Assembly: GCA_949361645.1 (NCBI GenBank)
Contig: OX442415.1
Coordinates: 23,293,790-23,357,789 of the forward strand
Direction of reading: 5' to 3'
Length of the DNA: 64,000 bases
From: Spongilla lacustris
Lineage: Eukaryota; Porifera; Demospongiae; Spongillida; Spongillidae
Part shown: in pieces, positions 11,853-23,859 of the stretch
Layout: the number at the start of each line of letters is the position of its first letter
Position numbering within the stretch: position 1 is the first letter of the stretch
Translations under genes and position numbers: made by a program
The notes under the pieces: model-generated
Told to the model about the DNA's origin: nothing
Database searches by the model: none
Seen by the model: only the letters and a program-made list of their open reading frames with translations

Positions 11853-12978
11853 TCATAGACACTTGTTTTGGTTAGTGGTCACACCAGTCTCACTTTGCCA
11901 CTTTACACCCCTGCTCCACACATCACAGCGACGATTGGGGTGAGAGTGGAGGGGTGTGGCCTGTATTGTGGGTAGTGCAAACTCAAACGGCAGTCTATGG
12001 AGTAGGACATGTAGAAAGCGTGGTGTGAAGAACTGGTTGAAACCCGTAAGAATCATGGACCATCCAAAACTACCACTGGGAACTGTGGCACTACTTGGTC
12101 TGTCAACATTGACAAGAGCTAGGAAGAAGAGGGGACCAAGATCTGGGCTGGATGAGCCTTCAGGTGCCATGTTTGAATCCACCTGGGATAGGTCCACTGG
12201 TTGACACAACTCAAAGTGGATCATAAACTGTGTTATCATTTCAATGTTGTACTCTGGAAATGTTGCCCTGCGTACTATCCCAGTATTGCTGACTAGATGG
12301 GTATACTCCTTAAGAGTAGGATCTGCAAATATAGCACCATTGATCTAGAATGATCTCTTTATGAAGGACTATCCAGCTATTAAGGGGATCTTGAGATGGA
12401 ACAAAGACAATCAAACCCTTTTCTGATAAGGTTTTTAGATAAGGAATAATTTGAGGGACATCAGCTGGTATAAGGTTGTCTGGATCAGCCTTTATATGTA
12501 CAACTAGGTCAGAGAGTGATATGGCATCAATATCTAAAGGTAGCTTCTCCTTAAAGAAGGCAAGTACCATGTGACACATCATGGAAATTGAAGGACACAT
12601 CTTTATGACATATTTGTTTATTTCATGCAATAGGTCCCTGAACTGATCCATCTCATCACTGTATATCATTGTAAGGTTTAGGGCTACAATCTTTACTAAA
12701 TTTTGGTGACTGATGGCAGTCTTAGCCATTAACTGTAGAGTGGTCAGTTTAATGGTCACCTGCTCTGGTGTTAGCAGGTCAACATGTGTGCCCACTACTA
12801 TGACTGATGACTTCTGGGGACACTTGTGGCACACACCATCAATCATTGCAGACCAATAGTACAGTTCCCTGATGATAGCGTCAGAGTCCTTCGTTAGGTC
12901 TTGCAGTAGAAGGAAGATGCCTGGACTGTGGAGGGAGATGGCCTCCAGATATGCAGATATGAATGTATTAAAGCACAC
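11853..12978 (-). pseudogene. ROC-COR (Roco family) fragment, frameshifted
   Basis: On the minus strand a frame from 12978 encodes the end of a ROC GTPase domain: HSPGIFLLLQDL, then VIVVGTHVDLLTPEQ, where THVD is in the place of the G4 specificity motif. A winged-helix-like COR start follows (SLSDLVVHIKADPDNLIPAD, LNSWIVLHKEIILDQ). Near 12343 the frame shifts by one base. The COR continues to 11868 with FELCQPVDLSQVD and RPSSATVPSGSFGWSM. There is no P-loop and no kinase or death domain; homology stops at both ends, and the 5' edge at about 12970 lacks a good start codon. Roco proteins are signalling GTPases dimerising through COR. This piece is a dispersed relic; a sequencing indel could explain the shift but not the truncations. 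Confidence 0.8.
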
Positions 12979-13502
12979 TAATCATTCACAAATCAAGGAA
13001 AGAAAAAAAACATCCAACACAAGCCCATTTTGTATGTGGTTTTTGTATATACCTGACACACATAATACCATGCATGTTCCACAATAAACTGCACTCAATC
13101 ACTTTAATTCCTACCAATTCCTGATGATTCTTTGGTAGGAATAGCAACAGCTTCTATACCCATTGTGCAAATTAATCACTTTGGGTAAGAACGTAACTAT
13201 TTCCTGAGGTGGAAATAGAACAAAATCAAATGCTCACGTGATGTCAGTGTGTTAGTAACTGGCTTTTCCATTGACATGTAGAGATCTGTACATGATGCAA
13301 TGAGACATTTTATTCAACTCTTTCTATACTTTCTATGTATCATTTATCGCACCTTTCGAAAACAAACAGCATAGGTAAATGGTAATTAAAGAACACTCGA
13401 CACCCATATGCCTCGACACAGATCCACATGGCATATGCCTTCAAGATGTGGCACCTTTCCTCGCTGCTGCAAACGTATGTGCTGTGCAAAAATTGCTTTC
13501 GC
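12979..13502. other. No gene recognised
   Basis: Unique-looking sequence between the ROC-COR relic and the first CATATGGAGAAAT element end. The text immediately left of 13503 is not shared with the matching edge at 40982, which fixes the boundary of the inverted repeat. Confidence 0.5.
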
Positions 13503-14339
13503 CATATGGAGAAATCAACGGACACAAAAGTTGCGGTTTGTAAATTTTTGGATTTCATTCCGCGGTACGTTCCATAGAGAATGTATGGCGTTTTTACTAA
13601 CTTGATTATTGTTTACTTAACTAACGGACCTGCAACTTTTGCCACCCTCTAATAATACTCTAAATGATGTTTAAATGTAGGCAATTTCAAATTTTATACC
13701 TTGTATCGTCCAAAATTCTGGGACCATTTCTGAAAATATGATATTCCATAGACTTGTACAGAAAATGGAAAAAAATCATGCTAATTAAGATATTCCATTA
13801 GTTATAACTAATGAACAGAGGGGGGTTAGAACTTTTGCCACCCTCTGAAACAATTCTACAACTATCCAAATAATATAATATATGAAAAAAAGTGGATGTT
13901 GTCGTGAAGAATTTGGGGACCATTTTTAAAAATAGTAAATCAGTTTTGGTGCAATAAGGCGCCATTTTTAAATGGCGTTTCTATGTGTTGCCATAGATAT
14001 TTAGTAAAATCAAGGATATTCCATAGTTAATAAAATGAGACTAGGACATGCCAGCATTTTGCAAAGCTGGAGTCGAGCAGAGGGCGTGGTGGGCCAGGTG
14101 CCGCCCCGTGCCGGGGGTTAACTAACTACTACTAGTACATGCCATGGAATACTAAAAGCTTCGAGTCTGTGTTTTCTGCAAGACAGATCGATGTATTGAA
14201 ATGATGTTAGGCTGCTTACCTCGACCGGCTGCTCAGACAAGAGATGTAGGCATACACGTAGCTGTAGCTGGATTTGAGCTATCCGAGTGCATCCTGAGGT
14301 CTACAGTGGCGACGAGGGTGCATGGGATAGCTAAGAAGG

Positions 14340-15200
14340 ATGGCAGGGGAGTGTGACGCGTCAACGGAAGACTGGTTGAGTTAATACGTCGAGCGGCTAG
14401 AACATTTCTTCCTGGCAAATAAAGTGGAAGCCGAACAGAAAAAGGACGCTTTCCTCGCCTGTATTACATTTGGCCTGCTCCGAGCGCTCGTAGCACCCCA
14501 GAAATTGAAAGACCGAACGTACGAGCAACTGGTCGCAGCCTTAACGACACACGTAGCGCCTAAACCTCTAGTCATCGCAGAACGTACGGTTCCACAAACG
14601 GGACAAAAGGAGGGAGAAAGTGTGATATGTGGTATGCAGCAAGTTTGCAGAACTGTGCGTTTGGTGCGACGTTATCAGAGACGCTGAGAGACAGGGTGTT
14701 CTTTGGTATGAGGGACGAGGGGGTACAGAAGAGACTCCTCACAAAGGCAGACCTCACTTTTGCCAAGGTGCTGGAGACAGCGGAAATAGCGGAAAGGGAG
14801 ACTAGAGACGCGCAGAACAGTTGCAGAGTGTCACAAAACAGGAAGTACATCAAGTGGCAGCACCACCAAGAAGGGGGAGACAGTCAGGCCTAGGGGCTTG
14901 CAACAGGTGTGGAGGAGCGCATGATACTCAACAGTGCAGGTTCAGAAACAAAGTTTGCAGGAAATGGGGGCAAATTGAGAGGGCGTGTTGTGCAAAGAAA
15001 AGGGCAGAAGGAACAGGTGTTGGAAAGGGTGTACCCACTAGAGACCACTCTGTGAAGGAACTAAAGGGGGACGATGAAAGCAAAGAAGAATGGGACAGAC
15101 TGAAATGGGGATCACTACATGGCCTAGCAAAAGACAAGAGAAATGGAATGAAACAGAGGACAATGGGTAAACCTATATGTATGTGGAGTTCATCATGAAT
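14340..15200 (+). pseudogene. Ty3/Gypsy-like gag relic (copy A)
   Basis: An ATG at 14340 opens a gag-like frame that hits TAA at 14382-14384. It then reads on through HFFLANKVEAEQKKDAF and shifts frame twice (about 14620-14690 and 14820-14890). The nucleocapsid end shows a zinc knuckle, CNRCGGAHDTQQC, at 14899-14937. A second knuckle has lost a cysteine: tryptophan follows CRK. Just upstream, about 14305-14325, CTACAGTGGCGACGAGGG looks like the end of an LTR followed by a tRNA-primer site; this is inference. The family packages retrotransposon RNA. This copy cannot make a full product. Confidence 0.8.
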
Positions 15201-15231
15201 GAACAACTGCTATGTATCAATACAATTGGTT

Positions 15232-15660
15232 GTACCCCAAATTGTACAGGCCTGTACAATTTTATAGGCCTGTACCACTGTACAGGCCACTACCCCTCCC
15301 TGTACACGCCATTACCCTTGTACAGGCCTGCACCCCTGTACAAGCCTGTACCATTGTACAGTCCTATACCCCCCACCCACCCCAGTACAGGCCTGTACCC
15401 CTGTCCAGGCTTGTACCCCTCCCTGCATGTACACGCCTTTACCCCTGTACAAGCCTGTACCCACTGTACAGTCCTGTACACCCTCCCCCCCCCCCCCCCC
15501 CCCCCCCGCCAGTACAGGCCTGTACCCCTGTCCAGGCTTGTATCCCTGTACCCCTCCTTGAACATGCCTGTATCCCTGAGCAGGCCTGTACCCCTCCGTG
15601 AACAGTGGTACAGGCCTATACCTCTCCCTGTACCCTTTCACAGGATTGTACTGCTGTATA
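15232..15660. repeat. GTACAGGCCTGTAC array with poly-C core (copy A)
   Basis: Irregular repeats of the perfect palindrome GTACAGGCCTGTAC followed by CCC or CCT spacers, about 20 units. At about 15484-15507 there is a run of roughly 24 C. Because the unit is its own reverse complement, each monomer can form a hairpin. The array lies exactly between the convergent gag and RNase H relics. Confidence 0.85.
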
Positions 15661-15689
15661 TGTATAGTTCATGTCTCTACTCAAAGCAT

Positions 15690-16060
15690 GGCTTTATAAC
15701 CGGACCTCTTCTGTAGTTTTGGGTGGCCATCCCTCCTGAATAGGCTGAAACACCCTGGCTAACACCAGGTCCCTTAATTCTTGTTGTTCTTCGTAATTCT
15801 GCCACTGCGACCGGGAGGGTTTGTAGTTGGGAATGTCCCTCCCTCCTCCTCGTCCATTTGTGCCATCTGCATGTCGGCCACCACTGGGAGACATGAAAGT
15901 GCATCAGCATTTGTGTGCTGAGTGGTACTCTTGTACCTGATATCAAGACAGGGCTAGCCTACCGCATATACCAATGCAACCGTGCTGCCGTCACTGCTAA
16001 TAATCCCTTTTCCGGGTTGAGAATGGACAACAAGGGATGGTGGTCTGTCACCAGTGTGAA
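15690..16060 (-). pseudogene. Ty3/Gypsy RNase H relic (copy A)
   Basis: On the minus strand, VTDHHPLLSILNPEKG at about 16053-16000 matches the RNase H region of Ty3/Gypsy reverse transcriptases. After a frame change, DIRYKSTTQHTNADALSCLP ends the domain in the expected way. A further segment reads LRDLVLARVFQPIQEGWPP, in the position of the linker to integrase. There is no reverse transcriptase core or integrase. The strand is opposite to the gag relic beside it, so the element has been internally rearranged. Confidence 0.8.
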
Positions 16061-17285
16061 ATGGGGAGGAACTGTGATGTCCGGAAACATTCAGTGATTA
16101 GAGATATATAGGATCATGTGTGTGTATGTGATTACGTGTATGATTCAGTATAATGAATGAATGGTTGTTGATGTTGTGAGCTATCCGAGTGCATCCTGAG
16201 GTATCGAGTGTCTGAGAAACAAACCAGCCTAGGACGCCATTGCATGTGGTTGAAACTTTTGAAACATGATCACATGTACATGTACAACAGTGCTTTGTTG
16301 TGACACCTGCAGTTAAGTTAACACAACAGTAACGCTACATTACATCCATAGTGACATCCATGCACATGCACTGTTCCTTCTGATTGTTCCTGCAGCTAGT
16401 GAGCGTTGTACGTAAAAAATCAATTTAAGCTGACACTTGAACTCCCTGAAATAAAAATGCAGTGATTACTAGAATACACCTGAACACACATATTGCATAC
16501 TATAGAAGAGAACAGGTTAACTTACGTCCTTTTCCTCAACCCAATATAAGTGTCTTCTTAAAACCACTTTACAACACTAGATAAAAAACTATTCTTCCAT
16601 TCTGGAAAGCATGGTATTATTCAGTTTTATTATTTATTTATTTTTAAAACAAACCCAGCTAGCTTACCTTTTTCCTTTCACACACGATCCTTTCAGCTGG
16701 ATAGTACTTCATTTGACATGCGCTATAAGATGAGAGCCGGGGCCAGCGGGGTGAATGGGGATAAGGGGAGGAAAGGAGAGAGGAGGAGCAAGAATGATGG
16801 GAGGGAGGGGGAGGTAGGAAAATTGACGGGATGAGGAGGGAGGGAGATGGAAGGGGAGGTAAGGAAATTGAAGGGAGGAGGAAAAGAAAAAGTATTATTT
16901 GTTTTTTTGTACAGGTTGTGGTGGCAGTTTGTATATGCCAAAACATTGAGTGTCTGACTGGCTAAATACAATTGAGGGATTCATGAAAGTTTGTGTTACG
17001 ATGTTCTACTTCCATTGCTGCAGTATTATTGTAGGAAGTCTTCCCTTCATATGTACAGTTAAATGGCACAATTTGTGAACCCTGGATTAATTGACAGAAC
17101 AGCAAGTGACATGCCACGTGTACACCAGGGGGTAGGTGCGGTAAATCCCTGGTGTTATAGGAAGTACATGCATGTAATGGTGTGCTTCTTGTACACGTAA
17201 CATCTGTAGCAAATGCATGACTGGAAACCGTAAGTGATACTGGCAGATGTTGCCTATTCCTGCCTCCTCCTCCCCCACGTTCAGC

Positions 17286-17287
17286 TG

Positions 17288-17383
<96 letters not shown>

Positions 17384-17403
17384 ACATGTATGTGTGTGTG
17401 TAC
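17286..17403. repeat. (GT)n microsatellite in copy A
   Basis: GT run with single CGTG and TATGTACATG interruptions. The inverted counterpart is the CA run at about 37009-37165. Confidence 0.95.
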
Positions 17404-17825
17404 ATAAACACCTGCTGATCCTATCTTATTTCGATGTTTGTACAAAGTAACAAAGGCCCAATGTTATGAATTTTGTTGTGTGGCCAGACTGTGCTGATAA
17501 AAGGTCTAGGTCTGTACATACAGTGAATAATCTCATGCACAATGCCATGCAGCTTTGTGCAAATACAACCCCTAGGCCTGGTTTTGCTGGTTGTCCTAGG
17601 GAATAGCTGTGTCCTGGAAGTTCATAGTATGTTAACAGATGTGCAGCACTACTACTTGTGTCCATACATGTATGTACATTTTTGATGAGCCCCAGGGTTA
17701 TTCTATTGCCTGTCTACTTGTTGCCAGCTAGGCTTGGAGTACTACAGTTGAGAGCCTTACTGTTGACAGTAATGAGAGCAAGGTACTACATGTAATGCCG
17801 TGCATACTAAAAATGAAAACCTTTA

Positions 17826-17935
17826 AGGAAGGCCAACAATATAGGGAGAAGGCCACCTATAGGGAGAAGGCCAACTGTATAGGGAGAAGGCCACTGTATA
17901 GGGAGAAGGCCAACTGACCAACAGTATAGTATATA
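17826..17935. repeat. Small AGGCCAACAGTATAGGGAGA array
   Basis: About five units of the roughly 20-bp monomer that forms the larger array at 19505-20095. The inverted counterpart is at about 35963-36160, which has about ten units. Confidence 0.85.
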
Positions 17936-19037
17936 ACATGTACATGTACATGTAAGTTGTCAAGGGAGGTGTGTCCATACATGTATGTACGAAGTGGGCC
18001 CATAAGGTTATTCTATTTGTGATAACTAATGCAAACACTAAATGGGCATGGGCCAACCTACATGTATGAAGCTTTAGCATAGCCCCAGAACCATTATCCC
18101 TTGTTAGGCCAGTAGCTTAGGGCTGGCTTGTGGTTTCCTTGTCCACACAATGGATGTGGTTGCTTTGCAAAACTTAGGTAACCACTAAAATCACTACCTA
18201 TCTTTGAAGTACCACTGCATGTACATGTAGTGACCTACAGCCAAAAAAGTTGCATGAAGGGCATAAGATGACTTGGCTACATACATGTATAGAAGGGTTA
18301 AGGTTACCACACGTACATGTAGGTAACATGTTGCATGCAACTCAAATGAATATAGTGCATGGTAGCCTTTTAAAGCACAGCCTCATATGCAAATGTAGTA
18401 ATATTAAATTTACCAGAACTTTTGTGTAGGTAGTCAGGGTTAGGGTTTATACCTGATCTGAGAGCATTTTTGAAATTAGTCCTGGGTACATATAATAGGT
18501 ACAGGATTATGTAAGAGTAGATGGTGTCTATAAAGATAGACAATAGTACATGTAACAAAGAGTACATGTACAAGTTAATGTACCTCTCCAGGCCCTTAAA
18601 CAGAAGTACTTTAACATGCATGTTCAAAGACTTCTGATGTAGCTGTCACCCAAGTGATGCATTGTATGTGTACAAAGGACACATCCACCCTTCTGGGGGA
18701 TTTGGAGAGGTGATCCAATGACACCACCAACACCCCTCCAGGGGAGTGAGGAAGTGTTCTCAACATCAATGCATGCAAACAAATTAGCATGTCCAAAAAT
18801 ACCATGCGTACTCTAGTGCATGTAACCACCATCACAATAGCCCCCAAACAGCCATTCACACACCTGTTATCTGTCGTCACTGTGTTCAAAGGACTGGGGA
18901 AGTAGCCAGACCAGTAAATACTTTGGTTTGTAGTACTGCAGTTACATGTAGTAGGTCTTCATTGATCCTCTGCTCCTCCAGTAGTATGGTAGCTCTCTCC
19001 TGGTAGATTGTTGTGTCTTGTTGTGGTTGTACAGCAA

Positions 19038-19140
<103 letters not shown>

Positions 19141-19504
19141 ATGTACATGCATGTGTGTGTTTGTGTCCAAATTATTATTATTTATATCTGATGTATATGG
19201 ATGTACATGTAAGTACCACTGTGTACAGGTATATGTGTGGACATCATTGGTGTGTGTGCCCATGTTTGAAACACACAATACACAGCTCTACATCAGCGTG
19301 TGTAGTGTGCACATGATGGAGACACTTGTGAATATGTGCATCGCCACCAGTAGAGCTACTACATTGAGTGTCCACACTGTAACTGAGCATGCGTGACTTG
19401 CTGGAAGTGTCCATGCACATGTGTGGTGTGTGTGTCCCACAGGTCAGCTATACACATGGTAAACAAAGGGACAGAGATGCTACACAAATGGACAATGCTC
19501 AGTG

Positions 19505-20095
19505 GTTCATATAGGGAGAAAGCCAATAGTATAGGGAGAAGGCCAACTGTATAGGAAATAGTATAGGGATAAGGCCGACAGTACACATGTAGGTAGAAAG
19601 TCAACAGTATAGGGAGAAAGCCAACAGCATAGGGAGACGGCCAACTGTATAGGGATAAGGTCAACCATATAGGGAGAAGGGTCAACAGTATAGGGAGAAG
19701 GCCAAGAGTATATAGGGAGCAGGCCAACAGTATAGGGAGAAGGCCAACAGTATAGGGAGAAGCCCAACAGTATAGGGAGAAGGCCAACAGTATAGGGAGA
19801 AGGCCAACAGTATAGGGAGAAGGCCAATGTATAGGGAGAAGGCCAACAGTATAGGGAGAAGGCCAAAAGTATAGGGAGAAGGCCAACAGTATAGGGAGAA
19901 GGCCAACTGTATATAGGGAGAAGGCCAAAAGTATAGGGAGCAGGCCAACAGTATAGGGAGAAGGCCACCAGTCTAACACTACAGGAAGAAGACCAACAGT
20001 ATAAGGTGACGGACAATTAACGGTCCGGGAGAAGACCAACAGTACAGGGAGAAGGCCAACAGTACAGGGAGAGTACTAGTATGGGGAGAAGGCCA
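19505..20095. repeat. AGGCCAACAGTATAGGGAGA minisatellite
   Basis: About 27 tandem copies of a roughly 20-bp monomer with variable ACAG/ACTG/AAAG and TATATA insertions. Related arrays in the opposite orientation are at 24965-25422 and 33241-33570. The repeat-derived open frames on the minus strand (LLPILLAFSLY-type) are period artefacts. Confidence 0.9.
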
Positions 20096-20699
20096 TATCT
20101 CCTCCCCCTTCACTGCATCGAATATATGCCTGTTCTGCACATACTAAATTCACACAGTATACTCACCAAAACACCTGAATCTCAGAAGTTGAAATCGTGC
20201 AGGGCAATCCGTTTATTGCTGCCTCCACATCTCCAAAGCTACGATTGTGTATTATCATTAATAATTCATCTACAATTAACAGTTAACTAGTTGCAACGTA
20301 CGCAATAACTGTAACTTAATCCCAGATGACGCAAGGTATTACGTTATGACATATTGTTTATGAATAAATTATGCGCGGTAGAAATTAATTTTTTGTCTTG
20401 ATTTTACTACACGAATGGTTCATGTCATAATTATATAAAACACAGATTCACAATCAGACCGATTTATAGTAAATTATAAATGTGTTTAAAATTCAATTTG
20501 AAAATAAAAGCATGATGACCACCTATGTATGGGCCATTTCTCCATATGCTCTGCATCGGTTTTTCGTGCATCTTCATGGTTTACTTTGGTGCCTAAAGCG
20601 TGTAAGTTTGCCCCCACCCCCCCAACAAATACAGCCTAGGAACGAGGGTACCTACTGATCAATTGTGCGCATGAACAAAATGAATGCAAAAAATAAATA

Positions 20700-20885
20700 A
20701 ATGGAAAAGTTTGTATATAGGATTTGAAGGCAATGATGGTTTTAAAAGATAAGAAACAAGAGTCCAATAATTCATAACTGACATAAGGATTAGACCCTTG
20801 TTTCCTTCCTGGTCTTTTTACACCAGCATTGCCTTCATATTCTTTATAACACCCATTTTTTCATAGCGAATGTTTGTGCAAAATG
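20700..20885. mobile_element. Diverged MITE copy (family of 11426-11714)
   Basis: The left arm GGATTTGAAGGCAATGATGG and the right arm CCAGCATTGCCTTCATATTC face each other around a loop with CAATAATTCATAACTG. Outer words TTTGTATATAGG and TTCTTTATAACACCC also pair. More decayed than the 11.4 kb copy. Confidence 0.7.
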
Positions 20886-22305
20886 AAAATACAGTAAAAG
20901 TTAAAGTGGCTGGGGCTTCACACCAGACCACATTCACGTGGTTGTCACTGCCCCAAACTAGTTTTTTCTGTGTAGTATTATCCTGCTGTTGGCGCTTTTA
21001 AAAAAAACCAAAGTATCATACATGTAATGGGTGATATCCTTGGTATCTTCCTGGAATTTTTTTGTACTTATTCTTAACATGCAAATAAAGGAGACTAGAG
21101 GCCAGCTTGCGAGTTGACTTGGGGTGGGTGCACCAGACTAGGATAGCAGCTATAATTTGGAAAGTTATTCACTGACAATGCATAGACTGGCATGATATTT
21201 TTTGCAGTTACAATATTTTTGCAAATCAGTACATGTTACCTGATATGCCCTATGTGTATCTGCAGCCGACCAAGGTCACAAAGAGCATCACCATATAACT
21301 TGTACTAGCCTGAAAGTGTAGTGTTAATTAAGAACGTGTGAAATAGCTGCTGTTCTGGTTGTATTGAACTTGGTAGTAATAAGAGCTGTGACAACTGCAA
21401 TGGGAATTGGATAACTGAAATGGTATATATTATTATCGTGCTAGAAATTTAAGTCACTTCAGGCCAAACTATTCTAGCATAATTTTCTTTCTGACACCTG
21501 TGTTTATAGATTCTTAGACCATAGCATAATGGAATCTAGCAATCTGATTGGTTGCAGGTACCGTACTTTGCGTACAGTGGAGATCGTGATACACTGATAC
21601 TTGATCGTATGTTTTACCTGTGTGTGAATTTGATTCATTTGAATTTTTTCAGGACAAAATTAATATCTAACAACACAGGTGTGTTAGATATGTGTTTCTC
21701 ACAATTGATCCGCATCACGTGACTTTGTGGCCATTGGTCAAAGTGAACCAACTACAGTAAGAAGTGTCAGGCACATTCCTTCCTCATGTGTTGATGAATT
21801 GTTACGAAACGGGGTACTTGTCTAGAGAAGAGTCGAGGTTGCCCCATCGTTTGCTCAAGTTGGATTTTAAGGAACTGTTTTATCAACACAGACGCCATAT
21901 TATGAACTGTTTTGTGTTAGGCGAACGGTTCAATCATGTCGAATTGCGCTAATTGTACGATTCAAAACTCTGCAGGAGGATAGCAAAATGATGACTGTAT
22001 CGTAAAGCACCTTATTTAGGCGTTAAGATACAATCTGTCGCTAAAAAATCCTACAAAGCAACCCGACTTGACAACGAAGCCATTTGCAATGAATAGTTAG
22101 TTATTCGCTAGCTATTCGTTCATAGCTGAGGCACAGCCCATAATTAGACAATACCGTTAACCAAAAAAATCCATTGCGGCTATATGCGCCATGGCCTCAT
22201 TAAAATGGCGTTTTTTTAGAGAGCTGTATATCTTGTTCATTTCACCATTGAACACCTGTTCATCCCTCCCATTTAACTGGTGTATCATCATAGTAGAGAC
22301 TATAG
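20886..22305. other. No gene recognised; small hairpin near 21660
   Basis: No exon with splice signals and family resemblance is seen. ATATCTAACAACACAGG and GTGTGTTAGATAT at about 21662-21692 form a short hairpin. The remainder is ordinary A/T-rich sequence. Confidence 0.4.
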
Positions 22306-22307
22306 TC

Positions 22308-22660
22308 TATAGACCCCTTGCCGTGTCATCCCGGGAAGGATTAAAACATTAGCGGCCATATTGTTTTGGCCCAAAATGTGTGCGTTAATTTGTGTTTTCA
22401 TTACGCACGAATGATGTACAACTTAGACTTGTGAAAAATCACGGCCTAATTAATTGTATTCATACGTTTAAGCGCGACTCATATACTTGGAACCGAATAA
22501 AACGGTTATGGGTTGTTGCGGGCGTACAATTATAGCGTTAGATTTACGTTATCGTCGTCGTAGATGCACACATTTCTAAATAACGCACACGTTTTGGTCC
22601 AAAACAATATGGCCGCTAATGTTTTGATTCTTCCCGGGATGACACGGCAAGGGGTCTATA
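22308..22660. mobile_element. MITE with about 60-bp terminal inverted repeats
   Basis: The left end is TATAGACCCCTTGCCGTGTC followed by CCCGGGAAG, then AACATTAGCGGCCATATTG. The right end is the reverse complement, finishing CAAGGGGTCTATA. The interior of about 230 bp has weaker symmetry (GTGTGCGTTAAT / ATAACGCACAC). TATA directly at both edges may be the target duplication. Confidence 0.8.
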
Positions 22661-22799
22661 CTATATGCGCACTATTCATATCGCAATCCTTAATAACGCG
22701 CAGCCAATGTATATACGGATATCGTAAGGGAGAGGGGTAGCCGGGTAGATTTAGGCCGAAAACACCCAAGCACAGACAAATTCTCAAGACAGTTGGTAT

Positions 22800-23210
22800 G
22801 TCGAATACGGACATGCACATCGGGAATTTGCGGACGTGCACATACGCGATTTGAGGACGTGCGCTCATGCACATCTGGGATTTGCGGACGTGCACATACG
22901 CGGTGCAATTGTTTCCACGTGGTTGCCACGTGGCAACCACGTGGCAAACACGTTGTAACCACGTGGCAAACACGTTGCAACCACGTGGAAACAATTGCAC
23001 GTCCGCAAATCCCAGATGTGCATATGCGCACGTCCGCAAATCGCGTATGTGCACGTTCGCAAAGCATGTGTGCACGTCCGCAAATCGCGTATGTGCACGT
23101 CCGCAAGTCGCAGATGTGCATGTGTGCACGTCCGCAAGTCACAGATGTGCTTGTGGCTAAGTAAGGCCGTACATAACTTTCTATATTCGACCTAATCGCA
23201 GATGTGCACG
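22800..23210. repeat. Foldback array GCACGTCCGCAAATC with a CCACGTGG core
   Basis: The left arm has GATTTGCGGACGTGCACATA repeats. The right arm has the reverse complement, TGCACGTCCGCAAATCGCG, repeated about seven times with spacers of ATG/TGC type. Between them, 22905-22998 is bounded by CAATTGTTTCCACG and its inverse. It contains an 11-bp-periodic series: CCACGTGG at 22915, 22926, 22937, 22959 and 22981, and ACACGTTG at 22948 and 22970. The CACGTG hexamer is the standard E-box bound by bHLH-zipper factors in animals. Whether it is bound here is unknown. Confidence 0.8.
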
Positions 23211-23374
23211 TCATGACAGCCGCGACCTACCGGGCCACCGTATGCATGCACATACCATTGCGAGAAATTTCGCATGCTCTGTCACGGCTGATTTTGTCCT
23301 ATCCTGAAATGGTCCTAGGACCGTTTCAGGCAGCCTGTTTTGGTCCGGCAGTAGGGTGTGTAACCTCCCCTGAA

Positions 23375-23490
23375 TAATGAAAATCGATTTTTCCGAATAC
23401 TTTTAAAACACCAATCGATTTTTCAGGTTTTTCTGGGTCTGATTTTTCCAAATACTTGAAAAAAGAAAATCGATTTTTCCGAATAGGTTT
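23375..23490. repeat. AAAATCGATTTTTCC short repeats
   Basis: AATCGATTTTTCCGAATAC-like words occur three or four times within about 115 bp. ATCGAT is itself palindromic. No coding potential. Confidence 0.6.
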
Positions 23491-23549
23491 TGACAGTTTG
23501 CCAGCCGAATACCTAGGTCATTTAGGTTTTCTGCTCTCTGAGCCACCTA

Positions 23550-23835
23550 AATGTACACATCACACCAGAGACCCTCCTACAGCTATCCACATCACACCAG
23601 ATACCCTCAGCACACAAACACACCTACCCCATCACACCAGAAGCCTTCAGCACACAAACACACCTACTCCCATCACACCAGATGCCCTCATGAGGCACAC
23701 AACCATAGCTACCCCCATCACACCAGACACCCTACTATACTACTACCCACATTACACCAAATCAATACCCTCAGCATGCATCCACAGCTACCCACATCAA
23801 ACCAGATGCACTCAGCACACAACCACAGCTACCTT
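23550..23835. repeat. Irregular minisatellite, ATCACACCAGATACCCTCAG type
   Basis: About six units of 45-55 bp, each with CATCACACCAGA, CCCTCAGCACACA and CACACCTACC or CACAGCTACC. Copies are diverged. Confidence 0.75.
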
Positions 23836-23859
23836 TATAGTACGTGTTAGCTGCTATAT

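Noticed and set aside
22800..23210. CRISPR-like array
   Set aside because: Repeats are part of an inverted foldback with near-identical spacers, in a genome with spliced animal genes.
22656..23214. Overlapping frames on both strands with CTSAIC / HVRKSQMC text
   Set aside because: They arise from the ACGTCCGCAAATC repeat and are open on both strands, so they are not a cysteine-rich protein.
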